A DNA stretch of 64,000 nt from Branchiostoma floridae (GCF_000003815.2 NC_049984.1:23571002-23635001), one strand, 5' to 3'. Positions 31,601 through 42,393 are shown, numbered from the stretch's first letter. Numbers and translations: made by a program. Notes: generated by a model from the letters alone, not told the origin.

Positions 31601-31779
31601 AATGTGGCCGATTTTTATACTTTAGATATTGCGTAATAAAGTAAAAGTATGACTTAAAAGACAAGAAAATACAAAAAAACGTAAGAAATCTAAATTCGTT
31701 CTTTATCTCTGAAATTTGTTGAGTCATCTCCGGACCCCACAGTGCTGCACCGGTGCCCCAAGTGCAGTGAGATACCACC
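31601..31779 (-). mobile_element. MITE family G, copy 3, half element
   Basis: Ends with CACCGGTGCCCCAAGTGCAG and TGAGATACCACC, the inverse of the family start. Contains AAAGTATGACTTAAAAGACA, the inverse of the copy 1 interior. The other terminus is missing. Confidence 0.8.
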
Positions 31780-32261
31780 TCCAGCAGTCACCCGTAAAGG
31801 CACCATTACAGCAAACATATGGCGGAACGCTATGAACGAAGAAGAGTTATTGTTTCATGCTCGACGCACTACCGTAAAGGCAACAGTAAATTTTCATATT
31901 TCATACTTTTTTACGACACTCGGCCTTCCAGCAAGCTAGGTTTTAAATCAAAGTTTGCTACGAAGAAGAAACGAGCTCCACTGCCTTAATAAGATCAAGG
32001 AAAGGAATTGTTCAGCGAGTCCTAATGTTTCTAGAGTTTTGCAAATGGCGGTTCGCTAATGGACTACATCACTAATGGCTCAACAGTCTTCGTTCCCTGC
32101 GTACGTGGGATGCAATTTGCACCGTTTACCAAACGCACGATGAAAAAAATGGGCTACTAAGAAGCTTTTACGGTTCAGTTAAGTAACTGGCTAACACCCA
32201 GCCGAAGCAAATGACATTACACACATTTGTAAATGGATTAGGTGCGCGAAAACCTCTTTCA
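31780..32261. other. Unassigned DNA
   Basis: A small repeat CACTACCGTAAAGGCA / CACCCGTAAAGGCACCA near 31789 and 31865. No gene recognised. Confidence 0.35.
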
Positions 32262-32580
32262 GGGACTTAGAAATTATGTACGCAGAGTAAGCAGCTTGTA
32301 TAGCCAGCAGAACTGCGTTTATCCCACACCTACCATGCCTACGGAAGCATTTTTTGCACCTCCGTGACCTAAACCATTGTTGGCATGTGTTCAAGGAAAG
32401 GTATCTACTGAGTTTCCAACGGACGACATTTTGTGGTAATTTTTCTTTTTGAAAGTTTAGGGACCTAAAAATTAGCAAGCAGCTTGTATAGCCAACAGAA
32501 CTGCGTTTGTGCCACACCTACGGTGCATTTATTGCACCTCCGTGACATTCTGTTGTAATTTTTCTTTTTGAAAGTTTAAA
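32262..32580. repeat. Two-copy tandem duplication with an 80-bp length difference
   Basis: Copy 1 (from 32262) and copy 2 (from 32460) share GCAGCTTGTATAGCCA(G/A)CAG, AACTGCGTTT, GCACCTCCGTGAC and TAATTTTTCTTTTTGAAAGT. Copy 2 lacks about 80 bp of copy 1. The minus-strand 108-codon ORF reads through both and repeats itself for this reason. Confidence 0.9.
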
Positions 32581-32769
32581 GAAAACTCGGAGATGATTTA
32601 AAAGTGGCAAGTTTGGGGATAGTGACATCAGCACAGCCGGGGTCATGCACTTACCATTACCGAGATGGAAACTTTAATCATGGTTCAAAAGGGGTCACAA
32701 CACTACAGGGAGCACCATAATTCTACATTCTGTCCATTCAAATTCCGAAAAAGTATATAGAGACAGACA
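32581..32769. other. Short unassigned stretch
   Basis: No recognised feature. Confidence 0.4.
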
Positions 32770-32870
32770 CTGTGGTTCTGTCATTAGGGTTGTTGACTCC
32801 TTTGGAACATGGGGGTTCTGAGTTCGAATCCACTGAACATTATCTTACTCACACGTAAAAATGAGTACTT
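32770..32870 (+). mobile_element. tRNA-like SINE fragment
   Basis: GTGGTTCTGTCATTAGGGTT followed by GAGTTCGAATCCACTG, with spacing close to tRNA A and B boxes, and a body word ACACGTAAAAATGAGTAC. Possibly a member of family B or C, too decayed to decide. Confidence 0.45.
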
Positions 32871-32882
32871 AGGTCCGGTTAA

Positions 32883-33130
32883 GGTGGTATCTCACTGCAC
32901 TTGGGGCACCGGTGCGGCACTGTGGGATTCGTTCACTGCGGCACTTTTGTATTATTTTGCCGTTTTTTTGTAACTTAGATATTGCTTAATACATGTACGT
33001 TAAAGTATGACTTAGAAAACAACACGATGCACAAAACGTAAGAAAATTGTTCTTTACCTCTAAAATTTTTTAGTACTCTTTCGAACCCCGCAGTGCCGTA
33101 CCGGTGCCCCAAGTGCAGTGAGGCACCACC
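32883..33130. mobile_element. MITE family G, copy 4 (248 bp)
   Basis: GGTGGTATCTCACTGCACTT at the left and the complement of GGTGGTGCCTCACTGCACTT at the right, both followed inwards by GGGGCACCGGT. The interior (AAAGTATGACTTAGAAAACA) runs opposite to copy 1. Confidence 0.88.
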
Positions 33131-33536
33131 CATAGGCTCTTTAATAGGCAGGTATACAGAGTAACTATTGGCATCATAGGTCAGCCTTAATGAAAACCAA
33201 TCTTTTTCACGTGTTGATAAAACGCGCTAAGTACCCTCTGGGGTTGCTGCTTTCCGTTTTTACAACTCCCTCGGTTGGACTTCAGACGAACGCAACATCG
33301 ATTATCGTCTACAGCTGGGGTCTCCGTCTGAGGCAAATGGATTGTTCTGGGGATACTGATACTCTACAGTCTACAGTATCGGCACCACTGAGGTCCATTT
33401 ATGAGCTGTGATATTGATCATATTCAAAATGATATGTTCGTGATTTGAGGCAAAAAATTCGTCTCTGTTTTCTTCTTGTTTATCTTCGTACAAGACGAAA
33501 AACAAATGTGTTACAATCATAAGCGCGTGGCCAGTT
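33131..33536. other. Unassigned DNA
   Basis: The 73-codon ORF at 33190 is unrecognised. Confidence 0.4.
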
Positions 33537-33611
33537 AACTCCTCTGCCGGCTAAACTCCTTCCCCAGCTTATGATACTGTCTTATGCCACGCAAGATCTG
33601 CTTGGAGATTA
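33537..33611. mobile_element. Mutator-like MITE (family M), right arm only
   Basis: GGCTAAACTCCTTCCCCAGC, ATACTGTCTTATGCCAC and the terminus TCTGCTTGGAGATTA match the right arms of the copies at 1976 and 14081. The left arm is missing, so no target duplication can be tested. Confidence 0.75.
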
Positions 33612-34647
33612 ACGTTTACCTTACTTTTAGCCATGTTGATTCAATTATCCGGAAGACATGCATCACGTTTCGCTAGTTTCCAAAGAAAAAATTCGACCAT
33701 ACTGTACGACCATCTGATCATACTGATCATGCTGTAAACCGTACAAAGCATATGCAAAAGTAGCAAATACAAAAGTATCTACCGTAAATTGGAATGACGT
33801 ATCGGGAAACGAATACTAATGTCATAGAATGCAAAGAATTCCAAACGTGAAAGAAAAAAGAGACCCGAAATAATAAAACAAATGAAGACTCGGTATTTGA
33901 TATACCAAACTCTAAAGTCTTCTAAATTCATTTGTTCAACCTCCTTGACTACTAAGATTTCATAACATTTTTTTGCCAATTTTGTTTTTAAATTTGCATG
34001 CGTATTTGCATCAATTTTGGGGTTCCTAGTGGATGTCATCAATATAATAGAATTAATATGGCCTAAGATTTATCCCAGAATAAACTACTGGCGAGTAGTG
34101 TGGGGATATATATACAGTATATAACCCCGCTTCGTTTTACAAAGTTCAAAACACTCAAAGGACTTGCCACTGTGAAGACGTTGCCTTGAATCAAGATTAA
34201 AGGAAGTCATTTATCCTCCTAAGTGCAGGCTCACTACCTTCTCTAGTAGCCTCCCGCTTCATTTCTGTACTTTAGGACAATTTTGTCTTCCTGACTACAA
34301 AAGGATGCTGGAAAGCTCTCCTTGTAATGGCAACAGGTCATGTCCGGTCAAAGGCTTTTGAAAAATCCAAGAGCTTTCAACTCAGATGAAAAGAAGGGTG
34401 GGGTGGGGATACAGCTTATTTTACCATATATATAATTCACATTTCTGAATGTGGCGTGGCCCTTATGCTACCTGTGTACAGACCGTACTTTCAAATGTAT
34501 ATATAAAGATTATCTTATTGACCTTAGCATTCCACATCCGCCTATTTCTGGCTCGTCTAGCTAACAGTTCGAAAGGTACCAGATATTTTACCAGATTACA
34601 GTTAAGCATACTCGCCAATGTATAAAACTAAATTTACATTGTACCCT
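33612..34647. other. Unassigned DNA
   Basis: AGCCATGTTGATTCAATTAT (33631) echoes GGCCATGTTGATTTGATTAT at 63571, so a short interspersed repeat begins here. An ORF on the minus strand (33779-34042) has a hydrophobic patch but no recognisable family. Confidence 0.35.
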
Positions 34648-34705
34648 GCCTCTGGTGAAAGAGGTCGTGAGTTCGAATCCCAGCTGTGTCGCTCGCCGGA
34701 CATGC
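34648..34705 (+). mobile_element. tRNA-like SINE fragment (family C-like)
   Basis: CTCTGGTGAAAGAGGTCGTG followed by GAGTTCGAATCCCAGC, a good B-box match. The A-box half is weak. Confidence 0.45.
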
Positions 34706-34982
34706 ATACTAATGAAAAGGGTTGCAGTCTTTATCAATATTAGGGTGGGACTTAAACTGCCAGAGTTTCAGCCCTATAAAATGCTATCAGTGCCAGGGTT
34801 GGCCGCTGACCTCCAAAAAGAAACCCCCGAACAAGGCCGAAGTCCCTAACTTCCGGGATTCGTGCGCTACACGCGCGCAGAGTGGCTACTTCGGGAGAAT
34901 ACGCTATCCCGGATATATCCGGGCGCGGCACACAGGACATGTATAGGTGTGCCGGATATATCTGGTTTTGGCAGTTCAAGGG
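34706..34982. other. Short unassigned stretch with a GC-rich dyad
   Basis: TCCCGGATATATCCGGGCGC (34907) and GCCGGATATATCTGG (34952) are self-complementary words repeated about 45 bp apart. Confidence 0.45.
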
Positions 34983-34986
34983 TTAA

Positions 34987-35924
34987 CCCTATCCAGACTG
35001 GGCTTTTTGGGCCTTCCCTGGCCTGGGGGGGGGGGGCTCATTCGACCCCCCCCGTCGTATTTTCAAAACGGCTTACTGTACGATCGCCAAATTTGCAGGG
35101 GGGGTTGTGCTCATCAAGTTTTATAATTCCTGAAATTTTTATATCATTATGACGTAAAATGACGTAATTATGACGTCATTAATTGATATTTTGGGCTGAA
35201 ACGGGGAATTCCCACAATACCTAGATATGTCATTGAAAAAGTTACCAATAATGGCTTCTTATCAATATTTGTGTTACAAGACTTCTGTTGTCAAAAGCCG
35301 ACGCAACGACGTCAAAATGACGTCATAGAATGACGTTTAGCTATCCGCCATCTTGGATTATCAACCTTAAATTTTTCAAGATACATTTTTTTAAACATAT
35401 AACGCTAAAACCCCATGGAAATGGATTAGAAACGTTCACATGAATGTTTTCTGTAAGAAAATACCACGTAGTGATGAAATCTGCGTGAAAATAATCTTGT
35501 TATACTTTAAATCATGATATTGTCGGCCATCTTGGATTTTGATCAATTACGTCATCTCATTAGCATAATTTATGAATATTTAATTATGAATGTTCAACTA
35601 AGATGTGTTAGATATCAAAGATATATGAAAAGAAGTTTAGTTTAGAAAGAAAATCTTAAAATCCCATTGTTTAAACCAAAATTAGTGATTTTTGTAAAAT
35701 TTGCCTTTCAGAAACCCGTTGCCATGGCAACACGACAAATCATAAACTTACCCAATTTTTTTAAAAAAATTGTTAAATATTATATATTAAAATATTATAT
35801 ATTAAAATATTGTAGGAAAACTCACCAAGTTTAGTTGTTCTAGCACAAGCCGTTTGGGAGATATAGGAGGTCAAAGGTGGCGCAGGCACTTTTAGCCCCC
35901 CCCCCCCCTCCAGTCTGGATAGGG
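34987..35924. mobile_element. Non-autonomous piggyBac-like element, 938 bp
   Basis: Flanked by TTAA on both sides (34983-34986 and 35925-35928), with inverted ends CCCTATCCAGACTGG. TTAA targets and CCC...GGG termini are the hallmark of piggyBac transposons. There is no transposase frame, so it must have been moved in trans. G and C homopolymers sit just inside each end (about 35027-35038 and 35896-35908). The interior has a cluster of TGACGTAA / TGACGTCA words (35150, 35160, 35171, 35318) and GCCATCTTGGATT twice (35347, 35525). Confidence 0.88.
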
Positions 35925-35939
35925 TTAAGCCGTGGTCCA

Positions 35940-36090
35940 CTGTTTTCATTGTGCTTGCCGAAAAGAGCTAGGGAAATTTTCTCAGTACAACGAACCTGTA
36001 AATACTGTACTCATAGTTTATCTTTCCTGTCACGACCAGTAGAAGATAAGCTCTTATGTTCATTTGTCTGGAGACTCTAGACTATCTAAA
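35940..36090. repeat. Interspersed repeat R, copy 2
   Basis: Partner of 15021-15165. Shares TTCATTGTGCTTGCCGAAAA (copy 1 has one change) and CCTGTAAATACTGTA. Confidence 0.65.
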
Positions 36091-36169
36091 ATTTGTTATC
36101 ACCCCTTTCTTGCACATCAATTTCAAGTTTGTGGTTGAAAACCTACCAATCAAGAGATACTTGCCCGAT

Positions 36170-36500
36170 ATAGCCAACACTGAACAGAGACGGTGGTCGT
36201 TATAAACTTCCTGGCAACGTTTGACCAATTGCTTACGTCATGTAACCACATTATCACGCGTTAATAAGAACACCTGTCCGCAACTCTCGCGAGTTTACGT
36301 TCTGAAATGATTGGTCATCAGTATTGACAGTGAAGAAGGCGACAGTGGTCGTTGAAAACTTCATTCATGTTTACCTTTGTTTTGGAAGAAAGTTTAGCAT
36401 TGTACTAAGATCTTGGTCAGTGTCATTGACGAAAGACAATGGATGCAACCTGAAATGTCTGTTTCCAAAATCCATCTATTTCCTAGAGTAACCGGTACCT
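36170..36500 (+). mobile_element. Cluster of three hammerhead-like relics
   Basis: At 36179: CACTGAACAGAGACGGTGGT then CGTTATAAACTTC. At 36329: AGTGAAGA, stem II GGCGAC / GTCGTT around AGTG, then GAAAACTTC. At 36428: TTGACGAAAGACAATGGATG then CCTGAAATGTCTG, followed by TTTCCAAAATCCATC. Each keeps the order CTGANGA, hairpin, GAAAC-GTC with different losses. The middle one still pairs over six bases including two G-U. I read the cluster as remains of the ribozyme-bearing terminal region of a Penelope-like element. Confidence 0.5.
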
Positions 36501-37154
36501 TGCCTATAACATATTGATGCATCAATTTTATGTTTCTCACATGCATGCCGCCTTGTGTATTGAGCTAATAGTAACAGTATGTTATATTTGACATGACTTT
36601 GATCGCCTCCAAAGTCTCTTTACTCACGTGTATCCATCACCCAACTTTAAATCTTGGCACAGAAGCAAAAACGGTTGTTAGAAATCCTTTGCCATTGATC
36701 ATTCTATTTTGCAGTCTCAAATTGTCTTAACTATTCTATCAAGTTTGAAAGACGTATGGGAATGTAATGTAATATGAGGCATGTTTTTGCACAAGCCAGC
36801 AAGCACAGTTTGGCATGCCACGATGGATGTCGATGCACTTGTAGAGCTTGAAATTGTGCTTACGCGCCTAGAATCATGCATCCACTTATGCTCAAGCTGT
36901 GGCTCCAGGATTGTTTCGTGAACAAAGTCAACTTCTTCATACTAACTAGCACCTAGATATGTTATACTGTACAATGGTGCAAGAGAGACAATATCTAACA
37001 TGCTCATAAAAGAGATAAATTTCAGAGGGGGGTGTTAATTTCAGATAGATAATAATTCTAGAAAATAAAAATACATACCGCTTAACAGCACCATTAAGTC
37101 TAGTCCTACACTCATAAATTATTTTCATAGTCCACTAATTGTCTAAGTACCCTC
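36501..37154. other. Unassigned DNA
   Basis: No recognised feature. Confidence 0.4.
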
Positions 37155-37240
37155 TGATGAAATTAAAACTAAATAGGGCTACCCAGGAGACTGAAAATCT
37201 CAGTTAACAATAAATAATAAACAATAAACAATCTCAGTCA
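37155..37240 (+). mobile_element. LINE 3'-tail fragment with AATAAAC tail
   Basis: AATAGGGCTACCCAGGAGAC and TGAAAATCTCAG followed by AATAAATAATAAACAATAAA. It parallels AATAGGCTACCCAGGTGTAT / GAAAATAAACAAAC at the end of the LINE at 40355-40395. Confidence 0.65.
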
Positions 37241-38141
37241 ATGGCTGAATTACAATGTTCCTAACAGGGTCTGATAAAACTTAGGTTACAAAAAAATGTC
37301 AATGTCTATGAAAAAAAAATAGTCTTCTTATGTGTTCTTTGGTATCTTATCAACAATTGGCCTTAATTGTCGCCCGCATTTGTTCCCAAAATATACACAA
37401 AGAAGGAATACGTACATTTAATGCATGGGCAGGGTCTGCATGTGGTTAGTCAGTATAATATTCTCGAAAAGTCAAAAGTCGGCTTAACATGTATTCATGG
37501 ACACATACTCCAATAGCAAATGCCCCCCCCCCCATGGAGTTAATGCTCCTTTAAATCGTTGTCATAAACTTACAATCTCTCTTCCATTGAAGTCCATAAT
37601 ATAGTGATAGAACAACCATAATGAAGATTAAATCTTACGGCCTGAGGTTTTGGAAAGGAAGCGTTGCCATCACGCGCATAGCTGAATCATAGAGACATTA
37701 AAATCATCACTCAAAACCGCTCAATATGAAATATTTAGATCGAAATCTTTGGAAGGATTTTGTGTTACTTTTAGGAATACTAGAGTGACCTGACAGAGTC
37801 ATAAAAGCAATAAAAGTTTTACTTCTAGAGAGTACATTGAAGGGGTCGGGTCGACCATTAAAATGCAAAAACGTATTGATCTAGACTTCGACCAGAGCTT
37901 AACTTGCATGGACACGGACTCGTAAGAATGTTATGTAAGAAAGGAAATTGCGTTTAGAATCCATGTATTTCCTTTAAATGTCACCGCACACGAACGTCAA
38001 TAAACGACCATGTTATGTAAGCGATTGATTTTTTTTGCAAAGAGTTTCTCAGCTAGGGTTGCTTCTGCAGAATACCCTTAAAATGAACGTTCAAATTACC
38101 ACCTCCACAACAAATTTTGCTCAGTGGCATCAATGCCTTTG
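37241..38141. other. Unassigned DNA with a C homopolymer
   Basis: About 13 C at 37521-37533. No other feature recognised. Confidence 0.4.
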
Positions 38142-38225
38142 TGTCATCGGCGAAAGGTAGTAGATGCTACTTGATACGTCTGTCCGTTTCCAAAATCATA
38201 CCAAGTTGCTTGAGTAACTGATATT
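38142..38225 (+). ncRNA. Hammerhead-like relic
   Basis: TCATCGGCGA (first core, mutated), stem II GGTAGT / GCTACT around AGAT, then TTGATACGTCTG (second core mutated from GAAACGTC) and GTTTCCAAAATCATACC, AGTTGCTTGAGTAACTG. The downstream words are shared with 30233 and 36428. Probably inactive. Confidence 0.45.
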
Positions 38226-38549
38226 TATTTGAAATTGTTGAACATTGAAATTGTTGAACATGATGATTGACGGGTATTGATTAGTCTTTTTATGAAGATA
38301 TCTTTAAAATATGATTTTCAATGAGCTGGCACTTCCTACTGCTTCAAGTCTTAACAGTTGTCTCAGTTTGCATAACAATGTCCAGGCGTGTTTTGTTATG
38401 TCTCAGGAGCGTTCACCTTTGACATGTTACCCATAATTCTTCATGTTGCTGTGCATGCGTAATCGGAATGGTGGTCGAGGTTATTGAACGAGTGATCAAA
38501 TGCTCAAGTACCGCCCGTGAATAATCATAATTTCTTCAGGTTGGTAAAT
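38226..38549. other. Unassigned DNA
   Basis: Begins with a doubled GAAATTGTTGAACAT. No gene recognised. Confidence 0.4.
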
Positions 38550-38645
38550 GTTTATATAGTGAAGTTCTTTTAGACGCAACTAGGGAAGTACTAACATCCA
38601 ACGTTAACGTTTCGATGTCTGTCAGACACCATCATCGGGGTTAGA
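38550..38645 (-). mobile_element. Fragment of the ribozyme-bearing element with a decayed hammerhead
   Basis: On the minus strand: CTAACC, core CCGATGA (one change from CTGATGA), stem II GGTGTCT / AGACATC, GAAA, CGTT, then ACGTTGGATGTTAG. CTAAC can still pair with GTTAG as outer stem I. The flank on the other side (GAAGTTCTTTTAGACGCAAC) matches the arm at 4563. Confidence 0.55.
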
Positions 38646-38998
38646 ATGACTGGATCTTCTTCTTCTATTCAGTTCATTAAGTGTCGTTTTCGCATCGAAA
38701 ATTGTCCCCCATAGCTTTATCTGCCTAATGACAGTCAACTGTCACTCAAGGCATTAGAGGTCATTTTGAGAATATAATTGCAGTTTCAAACCAATAGCTG
38801 CCACAAAAAGGCAATATTTGTGTGTGTAGGAGGGGGGTGTGTGTCTTGAGAATGAATCTGGACTTTCACAATCTCAATGGATAATCTTTTACTAACTTGG
38901 ATCTGATAAGAGCTGAATTTGGAAACGGCCAGACATTTTAGGTGACGTCCACTACTTTTCATCAGTGACACTCAGGCAATCTGATTGAAGAGCAATTG
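38646..38998. other. Unassigned DNA
   Basis: No recognised feature. Confidence 0.4.
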
Positions 38999-39180
38999 TG
39001 TAACTTGGCGTGAAGAATAGGTCAGCTATGACTAATGTGACTGATGATGATTTCACTTATCTCCCTTACCTGTGTCCCATGGGATCAAAATGGCGCCCGG
39101 CATGTTGTCCTTTTAGTCTATTAATCCTGTTAAATACGAGTAGGTGGATGTTTACGATGCGTGGTATAGGCCAGACACAG
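38999..39180. repeat. Direct repeat V, copy 1
   Basis: TAACTTGGCGTGAA, AATAGGTC, ATGATGAT(T/G)T(C/T)ACTTATCTC, GTCTATTAA and GTAGGTGG(A/G)(T/C)GTTTACGATGC recur at 40405-40575 in the same orientation. The LINE 3' end lies between them. Confidence 0.8.
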
Positions 39181-39959
39181 CTATATAGAAAGTTCATGCC
39201 CGTAGGCTAAATGCATGTACATGGTAGAAACAAAGATAGGGGGTATGTATGTAACAATGTACAGTGATAAACATTGTTGTGCAAAGAGACTACTCAAGTG
39301 TTGGTTATATCTAGATAGGTTGGTTTTGACTTCATTTATGGAAGCAGATGAAGACAAGGAGCCCCACACGCGTTGTCCACAATTTGTGGGTTTTGTGATT
39401 TTAAGAAAGTAGCTTGCTGGTCGTCCTTCAATGTGGAAAAGCTGGAGAATGTTATTGTGGTTTCTGTGGACAGTGTGGTTCTTTCTGTGTGGTTAAATGA
39501 ACAATTGGGAATAAAATGTTTTTCGTCTTCCACTGACATAAGAGTTGTGCCCCCAAAATGGGAGCCTGGCATAAAAAGCACCGACACAAGACCTCGTTTA
39601 AGTGCTTACCCAAGTGTCAATCTCAAACAGTCTTCTCCAACAGAAAGTCATAATGGTCTACTTTATAACCCTGCAAATCACAGGAGGTTAATCAACATCT
39701 CAGGCCCAGAAAAATTGGCTCTAGTAAGAAAAGGAACTTCACCTTTGACACCACATTTCTCTTGTATTTTTCCGCAGGGCCCAACAACTCAAATCCCTCA
39801 TGACGCCGACTTAAGTGGTGAAATGAACAATTTTTGACCAAAATTGGAAAGCTTAGACCCTGCCCGTTCCTTCTAATTCCCAAAGTCTTCAGATTGAAGC
39901 AAAGTCTTTGAATAATGAAAAGAGGGACTTTCAAGGATTTAAGGTGGGAGTGCTCCCAT
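39181..39959. other. Unassigned DNA with overlapping ORFs
   Basis: The plus-strand 154-codon ORF (39373-39837) and minus-strand ORFs (39336-39587, 39692-39934) cover the same DNA. None shows a domain, signal peptide or family motif. The stretch may include the degraded 3' part of the LINE body, but I cannot align it to a reverse transcriptase. Confidence 0.3.
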
Positions 39960-40415
39960 TTTGAGTCATACGCTAGCTACGCAACCCAACTCTGATGTCT
40001 GCCCTACAAACCCTTTTTCAAGACCACAACAGGACAGCGTACATTTTCATACAGAGGTGCTAAACACTTTAATTCACTTCCAGCCTACATTAAGCAAGTT
40101 CAAAGCCTAAATTCATTTAAGTCAGCTTTGAAAGACCTAACATAGTCTCAGTACTGAGTAGTGACCTCTGACCTCCCAAACTGTTGACCTTGGATCGGAT
40201 TATGATTTTGATTTATCTATGTCTTTCATGTTTCAGTTGTATTTATATGTTCCGACGTATATATCTACTTTTCTCTCTGTAAGTTGCTTTTATTTCCTTG
40301 TATGTATATGTGAATACTGGGCCCTATTGAAAACCAGTGTACTAGCACTGAATAGGCTACCCAGGTGTATGAAAATAAACAAACAAACAAACAAAGACCT
40401 TCTGTAACTTGCCGT
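39960..40415 (+). mobile_element. LINE retrotransposon 3' end (CR1/L2-like)
   Basis: Holds the last codons of the reverse-transcriptase ORF, then a 3' UTR of about 250 bp ending GGCTACCCAGGTGTATG, AAAATAAA and (CAAA)n. A short tandem tail instead of poly-A is usual for CR1/L2-group LINEs. The element is severely 5'-truncated, the normal outcome of incomplete reverse transcription. Confidence 0.75.
39996..40145 (+). pseudogene. Decayed C-terminus of a LINE reverse-transcriptase ORF
   Basis: From 40020 the frame reads KTTTGQRTFSYRGAKHFNSL, then PAYIKQVQSLNSFKSALKDL and a terminal threonine, stop TAG 40143-40145. GQRTFSYRGAKHFNSLP followed by a basic helix with a SFK motif is the conserved end of many non-LTR retrotransposon ORF2 proteins, downstream of the polymerase and thumb. 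A TGA at 39993 breaks the frame upstream, and the polymerase domain with its catalytic aspartates is absent. Non-functional. Family-level naming is uncertain. Confidence 0.75.
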
Positions 40416-40575
40416 GAAAATAGGTCGACTAAGACTAATGATGATGTTACTTATCTCAATTCTCTTGGTCCAATCGAAATCACCCGGGCTGTCGTTTCAG
40501 TCTATTAACCCCATTAAATTGCAAGTAGGTGGGCGTTTACGATGCACCATAAACGAAATAGTCCGAGAAGATAAC
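40405..40575. repeat. Direct repeat V, copy 2
   Basis: Partner of 38999-39180. Copy 2 begins right after the LINE's CAAA tail, so the LINE end adjoins it directly. Confidence 0.8.
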
Positions 40576-40590
40576 TTATCCCATGAGTAG

Positions 40591-40608
40591 CCCCCCCCCC
40601 CCCCCCCA
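40591..40608. repeat. C homopolymer
   Basis: About 17 C. A likely length error site. Confidence 0.9.
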
Positions 40609-41040
40609 CTTTGACTAACAGATCATCTCTTGCTGTATGAGTTTTATCTTTTTATTTGCACATAGTAAAAGAAAAAACAATTTACAGAACATATACTATA
40701 GAAAGGCAACATTTGCAACCAAATACATAATGTTCACATTTACATAGTCATCACAATACTGCTCTGTTCATATTTACTCAAACAAATTTATGTATGTTTA
40801 TTAATGTATACATATATGTCTGTATGGTGACCAGCATCTCCAAGTCTATCCTATCACTTGCTACATTATGTAAACGAACACCACAGGGCGTCTGGTCCAG
40901 GTCATTGAACTTATTTGTTTTAGAGAAAAAGATGAGGAAACAGGGCAAAAACAATATGTTCCCTTGCTTTGAGGTGACATAATTACAACACAAGAGAAGC
41001 CATAATTATTTGTTCTTACTCTTTCCCACTCTTGTACTTT
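40609..41040. other. AT-rich unassigned DNA
   Basis: No recognised feature. ORFs on both strands overlap each other. Confidence 0.4.
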
Positions 41041-41415
41041 AAGGTGTGTCTGACCTAAATAAGGCTCCAACTAGCATGAACAGAAGTGCTATAGTCAAAC
41101 AGCTGTATCTTCAGTTTGGTACGGAGAAACAGCATGGGATTTTCTATACATATGAACAAGATAGAGTTGCTTTCGACTGTGCATTACATTTTGACAAAAT
41201 TTATACCATAATCATACAATTAAGCAATATCTTAGCCATATCATTTTACAGTTATTGGCAATTTCCTAAGTTTTGCGGTTGGTTTGGAGCAGTGGAAATT
41301 TTAGAAGATGTAACGGCTACGGCGTGCTACAGGAATCGGCTTTGAAAAACATAATTTTTTATTTAGATTTTGAGAGAAGTTTGATTTTCATGATTTTAAA
41401 AGATTTTTTTGGGCT
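41041..41415. repeat. Interspersed repeat Q, copy 2
   Basis: Matches 24340-24720 in order and orientation. The 99-codon ORF in this copy is broken in the other, so it is not taken as coding. Confidence 0.85.
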
Positions 41416-42393
41416 GCAAAGACTTTGGTGGTGAATATTTCAATACCAAAGCACAAAGTCGACTTTGTTTAAGCGGATATATATAGACAGTCTTATTGAG
41501 TCTCCACTGCTCATATTTGCAACTTTGTAGCTCATGAGGCAAGCTTTAGAAAATGATTTTATTCATAAAAATCCAGATTTTGTACAGTTTCTCCCAGTTG
41601 TCCCATCAATCACAGTCAATCACCCTGACAGCTTCATGATTATCAATGGATTTGTTTATTTAACACCTACATTCAAAGTCATTACTGGTGGTTACTTTTA
41701 ATGTATGCATAGAGTGGGAACAAAGAGACTAAAATACACATCTATTGTGCTATTACTCATTTAACCTCCTGCTTATAGCACACAAAGTTTTGCCCTCACG
41801 TAAAGTTCTACGGCGTGTCTGCGTGCTCCAAAATCCGTCGGAGCCCTACGATTTCGTACGGAGGCGGTACTTTATAAATATAATATCACTTACGGATCCC
41901 AAAAAAATGCCCACATTTTAGCACGTATTTGCACGTACGGCGGGTTGTGCTCTTGACTTTAGAGAAATGTGTTGGGTTCAGAGGTAAACTGCTTGAGTTG
42001 AGGGCTTGAGGCTCAAACAAAGATTATATTTGGAAGTATATAGGGTGGACTATGCAACAATTGTTCTAACATAGAATTATGCGCTTCAAGTGTTAATTTG
42101 CTTCGTTTCCTACCACAGACATATCTTTCCAAGCAAAGAGTTTTCAAACTGAAGATATTTAGACCATGACAATGCTGGCATAAAAGAAAACGTTACTCAT
42201 AAAGTCACAAATCATTCATATGTGGAACAGCATGATTTTTTTATTATTTGCTTTGAGAGACCGTCAAACTAATCCTTCGTTTTGGTTTTGTTGTTGTTTT
42301 TTGGTAAAAAAACAAATAAACTGAAAGGTGACATTATAGACAACCAAATACACATCCTGCTTTCATTCTCAGACAGTCATTGTTAAAAGAACA
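41416..42393. other. Unassigned DNA
   Basis: Around 41800-41950 there is a GC-richer patch with CACGTAAAGTTCTACGG, TACGATTTCGTACGG and GCACGTACGG, possibly an old DNA-transposon body. No termini found. Confidence 0.35.

Noticed and set aside
39373-39837. 154-codon ORF
   Set aside because: No domain, overlapping open frames on the other strand, and repeat-flanked; no basis for a gene call.
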